From positions 85,659-149,658 of the forward strand of contig NZ_BPFX01000001.1 in NCBI RefSeq assembly GCF_019655855.1: a stretch of DNA of 64,000 bases. The letters run 5' to 3'. Shown here in pieces: positions 9,779 to 22,026 of this stretch (position 1 is its first letter; each line of letters begins with the position of its first letter). The notes under the pieces are model-generated. The model was not told the origin of the DNA and did not search any database. It worked only from the letters and a program-made list of their open reading frames with translations. Source of the stretch: Pseudomonas paralcaligenes. GTDB taxonomy: Bacteria > Pseudomonadota > Gammaproteobacteria > Pseudomonadales > Pseudomonadaceae. The position numbers were made by a program, and so were the translations under genes.

Positions 9779-10261
9779 ATGGCCAAACAGAAGAAACACC
9801 CCACCGGGACCATCGCGCTTAACAAGAAGGCGCTGCACGACTACTTCATCGAGCACAAGTTCGAGGCCGGCCTGGTCCTGTCCGGCTGGGAAGTGAAGAG
9901 CCTGCGCGCCGGCAAGGCGCAACTGGTAGACAGCTATATCCTGCTGAAAGACGACGAAGCCTGGCTGATGGGTTGCCACATCACCCCACTGAAGACCGCC
10001 AGCACCCACGTCATCGCCGACCCGACGCGCACCCGCAAGCTGCTGCTAAACAAACGCGAACTGGACAAGCTGTTCGGCTCGGTCCAGCAGAAGGGCTACA
10101 CCTGCGTGGCGTTATCGATCTACTGGAAAGCCCACCTGATCAAGTGCGAGATCGCTCTGGCCAAGGGCAAGAAGGACTTCGACAAGCGCCATACCGAGAA
10201 AGAGCGCGACGCCGACCGAGAGGTCCAGCGCGCCATGCGCAGCAAGGGCAAGGAAGAATAG
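9779..10261 (+). CDS. smpB: SsrA-binding protein SmpB
   Basis: Binds tmRNA and the ribosomal A site in trans-translation; its RNA partner ssrA is at 21244-21600. 160 residues from ATG 9779 ([18 protein letters not shown]). Beta-barrel core with [23 protein letters not shown] and a basic C-terminal tail ([20 protein letters not shown]) that mimics mRNA. A long open frame upstream is not coding. No Shine-Dalgarno is visible and the -10 box is only 9 bp away, suggesting a leaderless or nearly leaderless mRNA. Confidence 0.97.
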   Translation: MAKQKKHPTGTIALNKKALHDYFIEHKFEAGLVLSGWEVKSLRAGKAQLVDSYILLKDDEAWLMGCHITPLKTASTHVIADPTRTRKLLLNKRELDKLFGSVQQKGYTCVALSIYWKAHLIKCEIALAKGKKDFDKRHTEKERDADREVQRAMRSKGKEE

Positions 10262-10288
10262 AAAAGGGCGGATCATCCGCCCTTTTTT
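10262..10288 (+). terminator. Terminator after smpB
   Basis: AAAAGGGCGGAT pairs with ATCCGCCCTTTT and is followed by T residues. Confidence 0.92.
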
Positions 10289-10290
10289 CC

Positions 10291-10315
10291 GTGGGAGCGG
10301 CCTTGGCCGCGAAGC
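10291..10315. repeat. REP element
   Basis: GTGGGAGCGGCCTTGGCCGCGAAGC is a typical Pseudomonas REP with the stem GCGGCC/GGCCGC. A variant occurs at 39749-39780. Confidence 0.75.
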
Positions 10316-10348
10316 TACCGGCCAGCCCCGTTCGCAGGCAAGCCCACC

Positions 10349-11116
10349 CTACAACCCCTGGCGCCGCTGCGCCCGCTCCAGCCGCTTGGCCTCCTGCTGC
10401 GCCTCGGCCAGCACTTCCTGCACGTAGTGGATGTGATGATGCGACAGGTCGCGCGCCTCGTCGGCGCGCCGCTCGATGATCGCCTCGAACAGCGCCTGGT
10501 GCTGCTCGCGCAGACGGTCACGGGTCTCGCTGCGCTGCAGGTACATGCCGCCGATGTTGGTCACCACGTTGTGCTTGAGCAGGTCGAACAGCCCGCGGAT
10601 GGTGTGCAGCAGCACCGCGTTGTGGCTGGCCTCGGCGATGGCAAGATGGAAGCGCGCGTCGGCCGCGCCCTCCTCCGCCCGGCTGGCCTTGCTGTCCGGC
10701 GCATAGCAGCGCTGCAGTTCGTCGAAGGCCGCCTGCAGGCGCTCGTGATCGACTGGCGTGGCCCGCTGCGCCGCGTAGTAGGCGCAGGAGCCCTCCAGCG
10801 TGTGGCGGAACTCCAGCAGGTCGCGCTGCGCGTCGGGGTTGCTTTCCAGCAGGTGCAGCAGCGGATCGCTGAAGGTCGAGCCCAGCTCCGACGCCACGTA
10901 GTTGCCGCCACCCTGACGGCTGACCAGCAGCCCCTTGGCCGCCAGCTTCTGGATCGCCTCGCGCAGCGACGGGCGGGACACACCGAACTGCTCGGCAAGA
11001 ATCCGCTCCGCCGGCAGGCGTTCGCCAGCCTTCAGCGTGCCCTCGAGGATCATCGACTCGAGGTGGCTGACGATGTCGTCCGACAGACGGCGCTGTCGCA
11101 CCTGACCGAATGTCAT
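10349..11116 (-). CDS. lldR: Lactate-responsive GntR/FadR-type regulator LldR
   Basis: Represses lldPDE without lactate. 255 residues from ATG 11116 (MTFGQVRQRRLSDDIVSHLE); an alternative ATG lies four codons upstream (11128). N-terminal winged helix with SGERLPAE-like KAGERLPAERILAEQFGVSRPSLREAI, then an FCD ligand domain (residues 90-230). Divergent from lldP; a palindromic operator at 11311-11327 lies between them. The open frame extends far upstream, but that part covers the operator region and is not coding. Confidence 0.94.
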   Translation of the reverse strand: MTFGQVRQRRLSDDIVSHLESMILEGTLKAGERLPAERILAEQFGVSRPSLREAIQKLAAKGLLVSRQGGGNYVASELGSTFSDPLLHLLESNPDAQRDLLEFRHTLEGSCAYYAAQRATPVDHERLQAAFDELQRCYAPDSKASRAEEGAADARFHLAIAEASHNAVLLHTIRGLFDLLKHNVVTNIGGMYLQRSETRDRLREQHQALFEAIIERRADEARDLSHHHIHYVQEVLAEAQQEAKRLERAQRRQGL

Positions 11117-11310
11117 ACCAGTTTCCATCCTGTTCGTTTGCCGCGTGGCAAGCATCCGGCTCGCTGTCCGCGGTGATTGCGGCGGCAGCCTACCCAGCCC
11201 CATACCTCCCGACAAGCCTGGTCTTTCGCCCACCCCACCCGACCAAAGTCGAAGGCGGGCAAATTGACATGGCACAAGCAGGGCTTTTACCCTGAGCCAT
11301 CGCTTTTGTA

Positions 11311-11327
11311 AATTGGTAATACCAATT
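11311..11327. promoter_or_regulatory. LldR operator
   Basis: AATTGGTAATACCAATT is a perfect 7-3-7 palindrome matching the TGGT-N3-ACCA core of FadR-type GntR sites and resembling LldR operators of other bacteria. Confidence 0.85.
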
Positions 11328-11429
11328 AAGGCGAAAACTGGATCGAGAGGACCGGACTCTGCCGCCAGGCCAAAAGCCTGACGCTCCCCGGGCCGAGGCA
11401 CCTCCAAAAACAATTAGGGAGCCACCCGC

Positions 11430-13115
11430 ATGCAAACCTGGCAACAGATCTACACCCCGCTCGGCAGCCTCGGCCTGTCGGCGCTCGCCGCACTAATTCC
11501 GATCATCTTCTTCTTCCTGGCGCTGGCCGTGTTCCGCCTCAAGGGCCACATCGCCGGCACCATCACCCTGGCGTTGTCGCTGCTGGTGGCGATCTTCGCC
11601 TTCGGCATGCCGGCCGAAAAAGCCTTCGCCGCCGCCGGCTATGGCTTCGCCTACGGCCTCTGGCCGATCGCCTGGATCATCGTCGCCGCAGTGTTCCTCT
11701 ACAAACTCGCGGTCAAGAGCGGCCAGTTCGAGGTGATCCGCAGCTCGGTGCTGTCGATCACCGACGACCAGCGCCTGCAGGTGCTGCTGATCGGCTTCTC
11801 CTTCGGCGCCTTCCTCGAAGGCGCAGCCGGCTTCGGCGCACCGGTGGCGATCACCGCCGCCCTGCTCGTCGGCCTCGGCTTCAACCCGCTGTACGCCGCC
11901 GGCCTGTGCCTGATCGCCAACACCGCGCCGGTGGCCTTCGGCGCGCTGGGCATCCCGATCACCGTGGCCGGCCAGGTCACCGGCATCGACGCCTTCAAGA
12001 TCGGCGCCATGACCGGCCGCCAGCTGCCACTGCTGTCGATCATCGTACCGTTCTGGCTGGTGGCGATGATGGACGGCTGGAAAGGCGTGAAGGAAACCTG
12101 GCCGGCCGCCCTGGTCGCCGGCGGCAGCTTCGCCGTCACCCAGTACTTCACCTCCAATTTCATCGGCCCGGAACTGCCGGACATCACCTCGGCCCTGGTC
12201 AGCCTGATCAGCCTGACCCTGTTCCTCAAGGTCTGGAGCCCTCGCCGCGCCGAGGACAGCGAAGTGGTCGGCGTTTCCGGCGGTGCCGCGGTGGCCGGCG
12301 GTTTCGGCGGCAAGAGCGGCGCCACCCCGTCGCCCTACAGCTTCGGCCAGATCCTCAAGGCCTGGTCGCCCTTCCTGGTGCTGACCGTGCTGGTCACCAT
12401 CTGGACCCTCAAGCCGTTCAAGGCCCTGTTCGCCCCGGGTGGCGCGCTGGAGAGCTTCGTCTTCCTGTTCGCCATTCCGCACCTGGACCAGCTGGTGATG
12501 AAGGTCGCACCGATCGTCGCCGCCCCCACCGCCATCCCGGCCGTGTTCAAGCTGGACCCGATCTCCGCCACCGGTACCGCGATCTTCTTCTCCGCGCTGA
12601 TCTCCATGATCATCCTGAAGATCAACCTCAAAACTGGTCTGACCACTTTCAAGGAGACCTTCATCGAGCTGAAGTGGCCGATCCTGTCCATCGGCATGGT
12701 GCTGGCCTTCGCCTTCGTCACCAACTTCTCCGGCATGTCCACCACCATGGCCCTGGTCCTGGCCGGTACCGGCTCGCTGTTCCCGTTCTTCTCGCCGTTC
12801 CTCGGCTGGCTGGGCGTGTTCCTGACCGGCTCGGACACCTCGTCCAACGCCCTGTTCGGCTCGCTGCAGGCCACCACCGCGCACCAGATCGGGGTCAACG
12901 ACACCCTGCTGGTGGCCGCCAACACCAGCGGCGGCGTGACCGGCAAGATGATCTCGCCGCAATCCATCGCCGTGGCCTGCGCCGCCACCGGCATGGTCGG
13001 CAAGGAATCGGACCTGTTCCGCTTCACCCTCAAGCACAGCCTGATCTTCGCCACCATGGTCGGCGTGATCACCCTGGTCCAGGCCTACTGGCTGACCGGC
13101 ATGCTGGTGCATTGA
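11430..13115 (+). CDS. lldP: L-lactate permease
   Basis: Proton-coupled lactate (and probably glycolate) importer of the LctP family in the inner membrane. 561 residues, many hydrophobic segments, family motifs [19 protein letters not shown] and [19 protein letters not shown], and [14 protein letters not shown] near the C-terminus. ATG at 11430 with a TTAGGGAG ribosome site. First gene of the lldPDE cluster; regulated by LldR. A REP-type repeat separates it from lldD. Confidence 0.97.
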   Translation: MQTWQQIYTPLGSLGLSALAALIPIIFFFLALAVFRLKGHIAGTITLALSLLVAIFAFGMPAEKAFAAAGYGFAYGLWPIAWIIVAAVFLYKLAVKSGQFEVIRSSVLSITDDQRLQVLLIGFSFGAFLEGAAGFGAPVAITAALLVGLGFNPLYAAGLCLIANTAPVAFGALGIPITVAGQVTGIDAFKIGAMTGRQLPLLSIIVPFWLVAMMDGWKGVKETWPAALVAGGSFAVTQYFTSNFIGPELPDITSALVSLISLTLFLKVWSPRRAEDSEVVGVSGGAAVAGGFGGKSGATPSPYSFGQILKAWSPFLVLTVLVTIWTLKPFKALFAPGGALESFVFLFAIPHLDQLVMKVAPIVAAPTAIPAVFKLDPISATGTAIFFSALISMIILKINLKTGLTTFKETFIELKWPILSIGMVLAFAFVTNFSGMSTTMALVLAGTGSLFPFFSPFLGWLGVFLTGSDTSSNALFGSLQATTAHQIGVNDTLLVAANTSGGVTGKMISPQSIAVACAATGMVGKESDLFRFTLKHSLIFATMVGVITLVQAYWLTGMLVH

Positions 13116-13130
13116 CCCCGCAAGCCGTCG

Positions 13131-13200
13131 CTCCCGCGAAGGCGGGAGCCCAGCCAGACCAGCCATGGTTTACCTGGGTCCCCGCCTTCGCGGGGATGAC
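13131..13200. repeat. Paired inverted repeats between lldP and lldD
   Basis: CTCCCGC/GCGGGAG (13131-13148) and CCCCGC/GCGGGG (13180-13195), arranged as facing arms around about 30 bp, with flanking CCCAG/CTGGG. A related copy is at 22781-22858. Confidence 0.75.
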
Positions 13201-13253
13201 GCTGGAAGAGGCGAACCGCCGCACACTGACAAGCACACCACGATGAGACGCCC

Positions 13254-14399
13254 ATGATCATTTCAGCCTCCACCGACTACCGTGCCGCCGCGCAACGCAA
13301 GCTGCCGCCGTTCCTGTTCCACTACATCGACGGCGGCGCCTACGCCGAGTACACGATGCGGCGCAACGTCGAGGACCTGGCCGGCATCGCCCTGCGCCAG
13401 CGCGTGCTGAAGAACATGTCCGAGCTGAGCCTGGAAACCGAGCTGTTCGGCGAGAAGCTGGCCATGCCGGTGGCCCTGGCCCCGGTCGGCCTGACCGGCA
13501 TGTACGCCCGCCGTGGCGAGGTGCAGGCGGCCAAGGCGGCGGCGGCCAAGGGTATTCCCTTCACCCTGTCCACCGTCTCGGTCTGCCCGATCGAGGAAGT
13601 GGCACCGGCCATCGACCGGCCCATGTGGTTCCAGCTCTACGTGCTGAAAGACCGCGGCTTCATGCGCAACGCCCTGGAGCGGGCCAAGGCCGCCGGCGTC
13701 ACCACCCTGGTGTTCACCGTCGACATGCCCACCCCCGGCGCGCGCTACCGCGACGCCCATTCCGGCATGAGCGGCCCCAACGCGCCGCTGCGGCGCATGC
13801 TACAGGCCGTCACCCACCCGACCTGGGCCTGGGACGTGGGCCTGCTGGGCAAGCCGCATGACCTCGGCAACATCTCCACCTACCGTGGCAATCCCACCGG
13901 CCTGGCCGACTACATCGGCTGGCTCGGCGCCAACTTCGACCCGTCGATCTCCTGGAAGGACCTGGAGTGGATTCGCGAGTTCTGGGAAGGCCCGATGGTG
14001 ATCAAGGGCATCCTCGATCCGGAAGACGCCCGCGACGCGGTGAAATTCGGCGCCGACGGCATCGTCGTGTCCAACCACGGCGGCCGCCAGCTCGACGGCG
14101 TGCTGTCCAGCGCCCGCGCCCTGCCGGCCATCGCCGACGCGGTGAAGGGCGAGCTGAAGATCCTCGCCGACTCCGGCATCCGCACCGGCCTCGACGTGGT
14201 GCGCATGCTCGCCCTCGGCGCCGACGGCGTAATGCTCGGCCGCGCCTTCGTCTACGCCCTGGCCGCCGCCGGCGGTGCCGGCGTGGGCAACCTGCTCGAC
14301 CTGTTCGAGAAGGAGATGCGCGTGGCCATGGTCCTGACCGGCGCCAAGTCGATCGCGGATATCAGCCGCGACTCGCTGGTGCGTGAACAGGGCGTCTGA
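13254..14399 (+). CDS. lldD: L-lactate dehydrogenase (FMN, quinone-linked)
   Basis: Oxidises L-lactate to pyruvate and passes electrons to the quinone pool at the membrane. 381 residues. Begins [23 protein letters not shown] alpha-hydroxy acid dehydrogenase domain with [24 protein letters not shown], the catalytic [13 protein letters not shown] (His near 275), and [27 protein letters not shown]. Preceded by GAGACGCCC. Second gene of the lactate operon. Confidence 0.97.
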   Translation: MIISASTDYRAAAQRKLPPFLFHYIDGGAYAEYTMRRNVEDLAGIALRQRVLKNMSELSLETELFGEKLAMPVALAPVGLTGMYARRGEVQAAKAAAAKGIPFTLSTVSVCPIEEVAPAIDRPMWFQLYVLKDRGFMRNALERAKAAGVTTLVFTVDMPTPGARYRDAHSGMSGPNAPLRRMLQAVTHPTWAWDVGLLGKPHDLGNISTYRGNPTGLADYIGWLGANFDPSISWKDLEWIREFWEGPMVIKGILDPEDARDAVKFGADGIVVSNHGGRQLDGVLSSARALPAIADAVKGELKILADSGIRTGLDVVRMLALGADGVMLGRAFVYALAAAGGAGVGNLLDLFEKEMRVAMVLTGAKSIADISRDSLVREQGV

Positions 14400-14558
14400 C
14401 GCCCAGCCTTCCACGCCCTACCCGGGCGCGGAAACGCTGCCGGCGCACACCCGCGCCGCAGCGCAGCCAGGCGGGCAAGCCCGTCCGGTGTAGCCGACAA
14501 TAACAAGCAGGGCCGCCACAAGCGGCCCGCACCTACCGTGATCGTCAATGGAGCACGC

Positions 14559-17375
<2,817 letters not shown>

Positions 17376-17578
17376 GGCCGTCCGCAAGAAAAGGTGAACC
17401 CCGGCGCGACGGTAAAAGTCCATCGATCAGGGCCCGAGGCAACGGGCCCCTTGTCATCCCGGAAGCGCTGGCTCGCCACGCGCCGCCCCGACAGGGCGCT
17501 CGTCGCGACCGGACTGCCCGCTTCGCCGAACCGCGAGCGAGCCACCGGGCCCCAATAGGACGGAAGAGGACCACCTCA

Positions 17579-17854
17579 ATGAAACGTACTGCCCTGCTCT
17601 TTTCCTGCGCCCTGATGGCCGCGCCGGTGTTCGCCAACGACCTGTGCACCGTCAACCTGCAGAAGCTGGATGACGCCGTCACCACCAAGGCGACCCTGAC
17701 CGATCCGCTGAAAACCCAGGTCGAAGACCTGCACAAGAAGGCCAAGGACGATCAGGCCGCCGGCAGGACCGAAGACTGCGCCTCCAATGCCGACCAGGCG
17801 CTGATGCTGCTGCAGAAGGCCGACTCGGGCGGCGAAGGCGGCGGCGCCAACTGA
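17579..17854 (+). CDS. Small secreted protein, paralogue of the next gene
   Basis: 91 residues, function unknown. N-terminal signal peptide (MKRTALLFSCALMAAPVFA), then a helical body with two cysteines (DLCTV and EDCAS), which could form a disulfide in the periplasm, and a Gly-rich tail. ATG at 17579; a weak AGAGGACC lies upstream. It aligns along its length with the product of 17941-18186, so the two look like a tandem duplication. It follows lldE by about 200 bp, a gap in which I see nothing definite. Confidence 0.8.
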   Translation: MKRTALLFSCALMAAPVFANDLCTVNLQKLDDAVTTKATLTDPLKTQVEDLHKKAKDDQAAGRTEDCASNADQALMLLQKADSGGEGGGAN

Positions 17855-17940
17855 TGTGCGCCGGCGGGGCCTCCGGGCTCCGCCGTTACCCGCTCCAGCC
17901 CCGCCTATACTCAGGCCTCCACCATCCTTGGAGGTCGATC

Positions 17941-18186
17941 ATGCGCCACACCGCCATCCTGCTCGCCGCCCTGCTGCTGAGCACCCCGCTCCATGCCATG
18001 CACTGCCCCCAGGAAATGGCCAGGATCGATCAACTGCTCAAGACCGAACCGCCCGCCGACCCCGAGGTACTGGCGGAAGTACAGCGCCTGCGCGCCGAGG
18101 GAGAGGAACTGCATCAGGCCGGCAACCACGAGGAATCGGTGAAGGTGCTGGAGCAGGCGCTCAACCTCCTCCAGGCCAGCGAGTAG
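17941..18186 (+). CDS. Small secreted protein, tandem paralogue
   Basis: 81 residues, function unknown. ATG at 17941 with GGAGG seven bases upstream. Signal peptide MRHTAILLAALLLSTPLHA, then HCPQEMARIDQLL and a helical C-terminus QALNLLQASE, closely matching QALMLLQKAD in the upstream paralogue. One of the two cysteines is kept; the second is replaced. The stop codon abuts the stop of the converging sensor kinase with no gap. Confidence 0.8.
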   Translation: MRHTAILLAALLLSTPLHAMHCPQEMARIDQLLKTEPPADPEVLAEVQRLRAEGEELHQAGNHEESVKVLEQALNLLQASE

Positions 18187-21099
18187 TCAGCCCTGCCGGC
18201 CGAGCAGCGACAGCACCAGCTGGCGTAGCTGCTGGAGATCGACGGGCTTGAGCAGGCAGGCCTGCGCGCCCTTGGCGCGGGCTTCCGCCAGCAGTTCCTC
18301 GTCGACCGCCGCGCTCACCACCAGCACCGGCACATCGGCCAGGCGCGGATCACCGCGCATGTGGGCTACTACCTCCAGGCCATTGCCGTCCGGCAGGTCC
18401 AGGTCCAGCAGCACCAGCGCCGGGGTCTGCTCGGCCAGCAGCAGCAACGCGCGGCGCACCGAGCCCGCCCCGTCGACCACGGCCATTTCCCGCAGCCCCT
18501 CCTGCAGCACCTTCATGCAGGCCGGATGGTCCTCGACACAGAGCAGCCGGGCCAGGGGCCGCTGCGGCGGCGGTTCCGCAGTGCTTTCGCTGCCTCCTTC
18601 GACCGGCGGTTCGGCCGCGCTGGGCAACTCGATCCAGAAACGGCTGCCCATGCCCGCCTCGCTGGTGACGCCCATCTCGCCGCCCATCAGCTCGGCCAGC
18701 TCGCGGCACAGCACCAGGCCGATACCGGTGCCGGGAATGCTGGAGTTCTCCCGTCCCAGGCGCTGGAACGGCTGGAACAATTGCGACTGCTGCTCGGCAT
18801 CGAGCCCCGAACCGCTGTCGTCGACCCACAGCCGCACCCCGCCGGAGCGCACCTCGTAGCCCAGCCGGATCAGGCCCTGCGGACTGTTGTACTTGATCGC
18901 GTTGGACAGCAGGTTGAGCAGCACCTGGCGCAGGCGCCGCGGATCGGCCATGACGAACAGCGGCGGGTTCGCCTCGGCCTGCACCTGCAGCTGCAGGCGG
19001 CGCTGCTGCACCTCCGGCTGGATCAGCTCCGCGCAGCCGCGCAGCAGCGGCCCGATATCCACCGGCTGCAGCTGTAGTTGCTGCTGGCGGCTCTCGATGC
19101 TGGACAGGTCGAGGATGTCGTCCACCAGCGAGGTCAGATGGCGGCTGGCGAGGACGATCTCCCGCGCGTACTCCACCTCCTGGTTGCGCTCGGGTCGGTC
19201 CTGGGCCTCCAGCTCGATCAGCTGGGCGAAACCGTGGATAGCGTTGAGCGGCGTGCGCAGTTCGTGACTCATGCTGGACAGGAAGCGGCTCTTGGCCTGG
19301 CTGGCCGCCTGGGCCTCCAGGCTGGTGCGACGCAGCTCATCCTGCACCTGCTTGAGCCGGGTGATGTCGACATGCGTGCCCGCCGCCCGCATCGCACGAC
19401 CTTCGGCGTCGCGCTCGATTACCTTGCCGCGGCTCAGCAGCCAGGTGTAGCGGCCCTGGGCATCGGCATAGCGGTATTCGGCTTCGAAGAAATCCACTGC
19501 CCCCTCGTCGGCCATGCTCAGCCTCAGGTGGCGCACCCGGGGCAGGTCGTCAGGGTGGACGCGCAGATTGAATTCGGCGAAGGGCATGCAGTCGGTGGGC
19601 AATCCGAAGCGACGCACGAAGCGGTCGCTGATGCGGATGCTGAGGCTGGCCGCATCGACCTCCCAGAGGCTCTCGGTGGTGCTCTCGAGCACCAGCTCCA
19701 GGGTGCGCTGGGCATGCCGGCGGCTCTCGTCACTGGCCTGCAACTGGCGGCCGGTCTGCTCCACTTCCACCGCCATCTCGGCCATTTCGGCGATCACCGT
19801 CGGCGGGGCCGCCGGCTTGTAGTCGCCCACCGCCAGACTGCGCATCATGCCGACGATACCGGTGATGGGCTGGGCCAGCTCGTCGCTCAAGCGCCGCGAG
19901 CGCAGCCACATCCAGGTGCCGAACAGCAGGTAGAAAAACACCAGGCCGGCGATCAGCAGGTAGCCAATGATCTGGTACTGCTCGGCCAAACGGTTGGTCT
20001 CGCTGAAGATGTTCGCCTCGTCCACCACCAGCATCAGGCGCCAGCCGGTCTGCGGAATCTCGCTCCAGGCCATCAGCTGGCCGCGCCCGCCAAGCTGCAC
20101 CTCGACGACACCATGGGGCCGGGTTGCCATGATGTCGAGCAGCGGCCGCAGCCCTTCCTGCCGGTCCAGCTTGAAGTCGGCGGGTTTGAGCACCTCGCGG
20201 CTGACGGCCTCGGCGTAGGAATAGCTGGTCAGCTCGCGCAGGCCGAAATCCTTCTCGCCCGCGGCGGGCAGCGCCATGATCGCGTTGTCGCGCCCCACCA
20301 GCAGCGCATACCCCTGCCAGGGCACCTGCAGGTTGCCGATCTCGGCGAGCATCTGGCCCACCGTAACGTCCAGGCCGGCGACGCCCTCGAGGAAGTCGCC
20401 GCGGTAGACCGGGGCGATGGCGGACATCATCCAGCCCTGGCCCGCCGGGTCGAGGTAGACCTCGGTCCATACCGGGCGCCGCTCGGGATTGTGTCGGGCG
20501 TCGGCCAGGTAATAGAAGTTGTACTTCGGGATGTCCATGTCGTGCGGGTACTGCTGCAGCACGTCGAAGTAGGGATAGATGCGGTTGTAGCTGTCCCAGC
20601 TGTTGAAGTAGACCGCCGCCACCAACGGGTCGGCCTGGCGGATCGAACGCATCAGCGAATCCACCCGCGACAGGCGCAGGGCCTTCTCGCGGTCCTGGCC
20701 GGCGGTCCTGGCGGAATAGAAGGAGGCGGCGCGACCGTCGTCGCTGCGGCTGTAGAACACCCCCTCCGGCGTACTGGTATGGCGCCGGCGTTCCAGTTCG
20801 TCCGGCTCGTAGCGCTGGTCGCCCAGCGCCTCGGCCACGGCATCTTGGTAGATGCCCACCTGAGTCTCGATGGCGCGCAGGCGGCCATCTATCACCTGCC
20901 CTTCCCGGCGCACGGCGCTGCCCAGATCCTGCAGGGCGCTGGTCTGCAGGTAGCCGACCTGGGACTCGCGGATGGATTCGTTGGTGTAGAGATAGACGCC
21001 GATCAGTACCGACTCCACCAGCACCAGCGGAATCAGCGAACTCTGCAGGAAGGCCCGCCAGATCCAGCGGCGCAAGGGCTTGAGCGGTGCGGTCGGCAT
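18187..21099 (-). CDS. Hybrid sensor histidine kinase (Cache-HAMP-PAS-HisKA-HATPase-REC)
   Basis: 970-residue inner-membrane sensor. Start ATG 21099 (MPTAPLKPLRRWIWRAF) with GAGGAC upstream; the frame extends further but would run into the tmRNA promoter and gene. TM1 about 15-37, a large periplasmic Cache-type sensor (about 40-355), TM2 about 362-385, HAMP, a PAS domain near 450-570, HisKA with SHELRTPLNAIHGFAQL, HATPase with NLLSNAIKYN, DSGSGL and GTGIGLVL, and a C-terminal receiver (LLCVEDHPAC, LVLLDLDLPDGNGLEVV, LLKPVD). No partner regulator or HPt gene is adjacent. Signal unknown. Confidence 0.93.
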   Translation of the reverse strand: MPTAPLKPLRRWIWRAFLQSSLIPLVLVESVLIGVYLYTNESIRESQVGYLQTSALQDLGSAVRREGQVIDGRLRAIETQVGIYQDAVAEALGDQRYEPDELERRRHTSTPEGVFYSRSDDGRAASFYSARTAGQDREKALRLSRVDSLMRSIRQADPLVAAVYFNSWDSYNRIYPYFDVLQQYPHDMDIPKYNFYYLADARHNPERRPVWTEVYLDPAGQGWMMSAIAPVYRGDFLEGVAGLDVTVGQMLAEIGNLQVPWQGYALLVGRDNAIMALPAAGEKDFGLRELTSYSYAEAVSREVLKPADFKLDRQEGLRPLLDIMATRPHGVVEVQLGGRGQLMAWSEIPQTGWRLMLVVDEANIFSETNRLAEQYQIIGYLLIAGLVFFYLLFGTWMWLRSRRLSDELAQPITGIVGMMRSLAVGDYKPAAPPTVIAEMAEMAVEVEQTGRQLQASDESRRHAQRTLELVLESTTESLWEVDAASLSIRISDRFVRRFGLPTDCMPFAEFNLRVHPDDLPRVRHLRLSMADEGAVDFFEAEYRYADAQGRYTWLLSRGKVIERDAEGRAMRAAGTHVDITRLKQVQDELRRTSLEAQAASQAKSRFLSSMSHELRTPLNAIHGFAQLIELEAQDRPERNQEVEYAREIVLASRHLTSLVDDILDLSSIESRQQQLQLQPVDIGPLLRGCAELIQPEVQQRRLQLQVQAEANPPLFVMADPRRLRQVLLNLLSNAIKYNSPQGLIRLGYEVRSGGVRLWVDDSGSGLDAEQQSQLFQPFQRLGRENSSIPGTGIGLVLCRELAELMGGEMGVTSEAGMGSRFWIELPSAAEPPVEGGSESTAEPPPQRPLARLLCVEDHPACMKVLQEGLREMAVVDGAGSVRRALLLLAEQTPALVLLDLDLPDGNGLEVVAHMRGDPRLADVPVLVVSAAVDEELLAEARAKGAQACLLKPVDLQQLRQLVLSLLGRQG

Positions 21100-21186
21100 C
21101 CGTCGTCCTCTAAATCTGCTCAGATGTGGATGGCACGGGCTCGACGAGCGACGGTGCCGGTCGGGCATTGTAGCGGCAGCCGGTGG

Positions 21187-21215
21187 TCGACGCTGATGAA
21201 CCTTTGCCGTACACT
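21187..21215 (+). promoter_or_regulatory. Possible sigma-70 promoter of ssrA
   Basis: -35 TCGACG (21187-21192), 17-bp spacer, -10 TACACT (21210-21215). Transcription would begin about 20 bp before the mature tmRNA 5' end, leaving a short leader for RNase P to remove. Confidence 0.45.
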
Positions 21216-21243
21216 GCGCGTCCAACCTCGCAAGACCCGTTCT

Positions 21244-21600
21244 GGGGCCGATTAGGATTCGACGCCGGTAGCAAAACTTGAGGGGCATGCCGAGTAGGTG
21301 ACAGTTCTCGTAAATCCGCTGCCACAACTTCATAGTTGCCAACGACGACAACTACGCTCTGGCCGCCTAAGGGCGCCAGCTGACCCTAGGGGATGCCTGT
21401 AAACCCGAAGATTTGGTCAGTCAGATAGAACAGGATCGCCGCCAAGCTCGCTGCAGGTGTAACGGCTAAAACTCATGCAGCTCGCTCCAAGCGCCCTGCC
21501 ACTCGGGCCGCACGGAGTTAACTCAGTAGAGATGGCTAAGCATGTAGAACCGATAGCGGAGAGCTGGCGGACGGGGGTTCAAATCCCCCCGGCTCCACCA
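21244..21600 (+). ncRNA. ssrA: Transfer-messenger RNA (tmRNA)
   Basis: 357 nt. The 5' end GGGGCCGATTAGGATTCGAC and the 3' end GGGGGTTCAAATCCCCCCGG plus CTCCACCA form the tRNA-Ala-like domain, with CCA encoded. The tag frame is at 21338-21370 and encodes ANDDNYALAA followed by TAA, the Pseudomonas type tag. It rescues stalled ribosomes with SmpB (gene at 9779-10261). Confidence 0.98.
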
Positions 21601-21614
21601 AACCAGAACAGCAT

Positions 21615-21656
21615 AAGCCCTTGATTTTCCTAGAGAAGATCAGGGGCTTTTGCTTT
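21615..21656 (+). terminator. Terminator after ssrA
   Basis: AAGCCCTTGAT pairs with ATCAGGGGCTT around a 13-base loop and is followed by TTGCTTT. The stop codon of the broken integrase lies in this hairpin. Confidence 0.7.
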
Positions 21657-21870
21657 CCAGCCCCATCGAATGCTCCGAAAGTGTCACGCCTGCCAACGGA
21701 CTCAGTTTCACTGCTTCCGCCAGATGCTCTAGAGCCAGGTGCGCGTAGCGCATGGTCATAGCCAGGCTGGAGTGCCCCAGGATTTTCAGCAGGGTGAGGA
21801 CGTTCCCACCGTTCTGAGATGAAGTGGCTGGCTAAGGTGGCCGTAGGGCATGCCCTGGTCTGTTCGGTCT
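21640..21870 (-). pseudogene. Tyrosine recombinase (phage integrase) C-terminal remnant
   Basis: Reading the minus strand, one frame gives NGGNVLTLLKILGHSSLAMT then MRYAHLALEHLAEAVKLSPL and a stop at 21640-21642, the unmistakable end of a phage-type integrase with the catalytic-region GH and the Tyr of MRYAH. Just upstream the matching TLASHFI is in a different frame, so there is at least one frameshift, and the RH of the usual RHTFASHF is lost. Everything N-terminal is missing. It points at the tmRNA 3' end, a standard island attachment site. Confidence 0.8.
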
Positions 21871-22026
21871 TGCTGTAGATGCACAGCTGCACGCCACCAT
21901 CCGCTGGTATGCCCGAACATGGTTATCGAGCCGCGTGGCCGAATAACAGTCGCGGATGGAGGTACAACCGGCAGGCGGCCCCAGGCTATCGCTCTCGCTC
22001 AAACGCCCCTAAGGAATGCAGGCGCC

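Noticed and set aside
14400..14558. Gene or promoter between lldD and lldE
   Set aside because: Only a small hairpin (GGGCCGC/GCGGCCC near 14511-14528) and REP-like sequence; no coding signal.
21100..21351. 84-codon N-terminal extension of the hybrid sensor kinase
   Set aside because: Would overlap the tmRNA gene and its promoter; the ATG at 21099 has a ribosome site and precedes the first TM segment.
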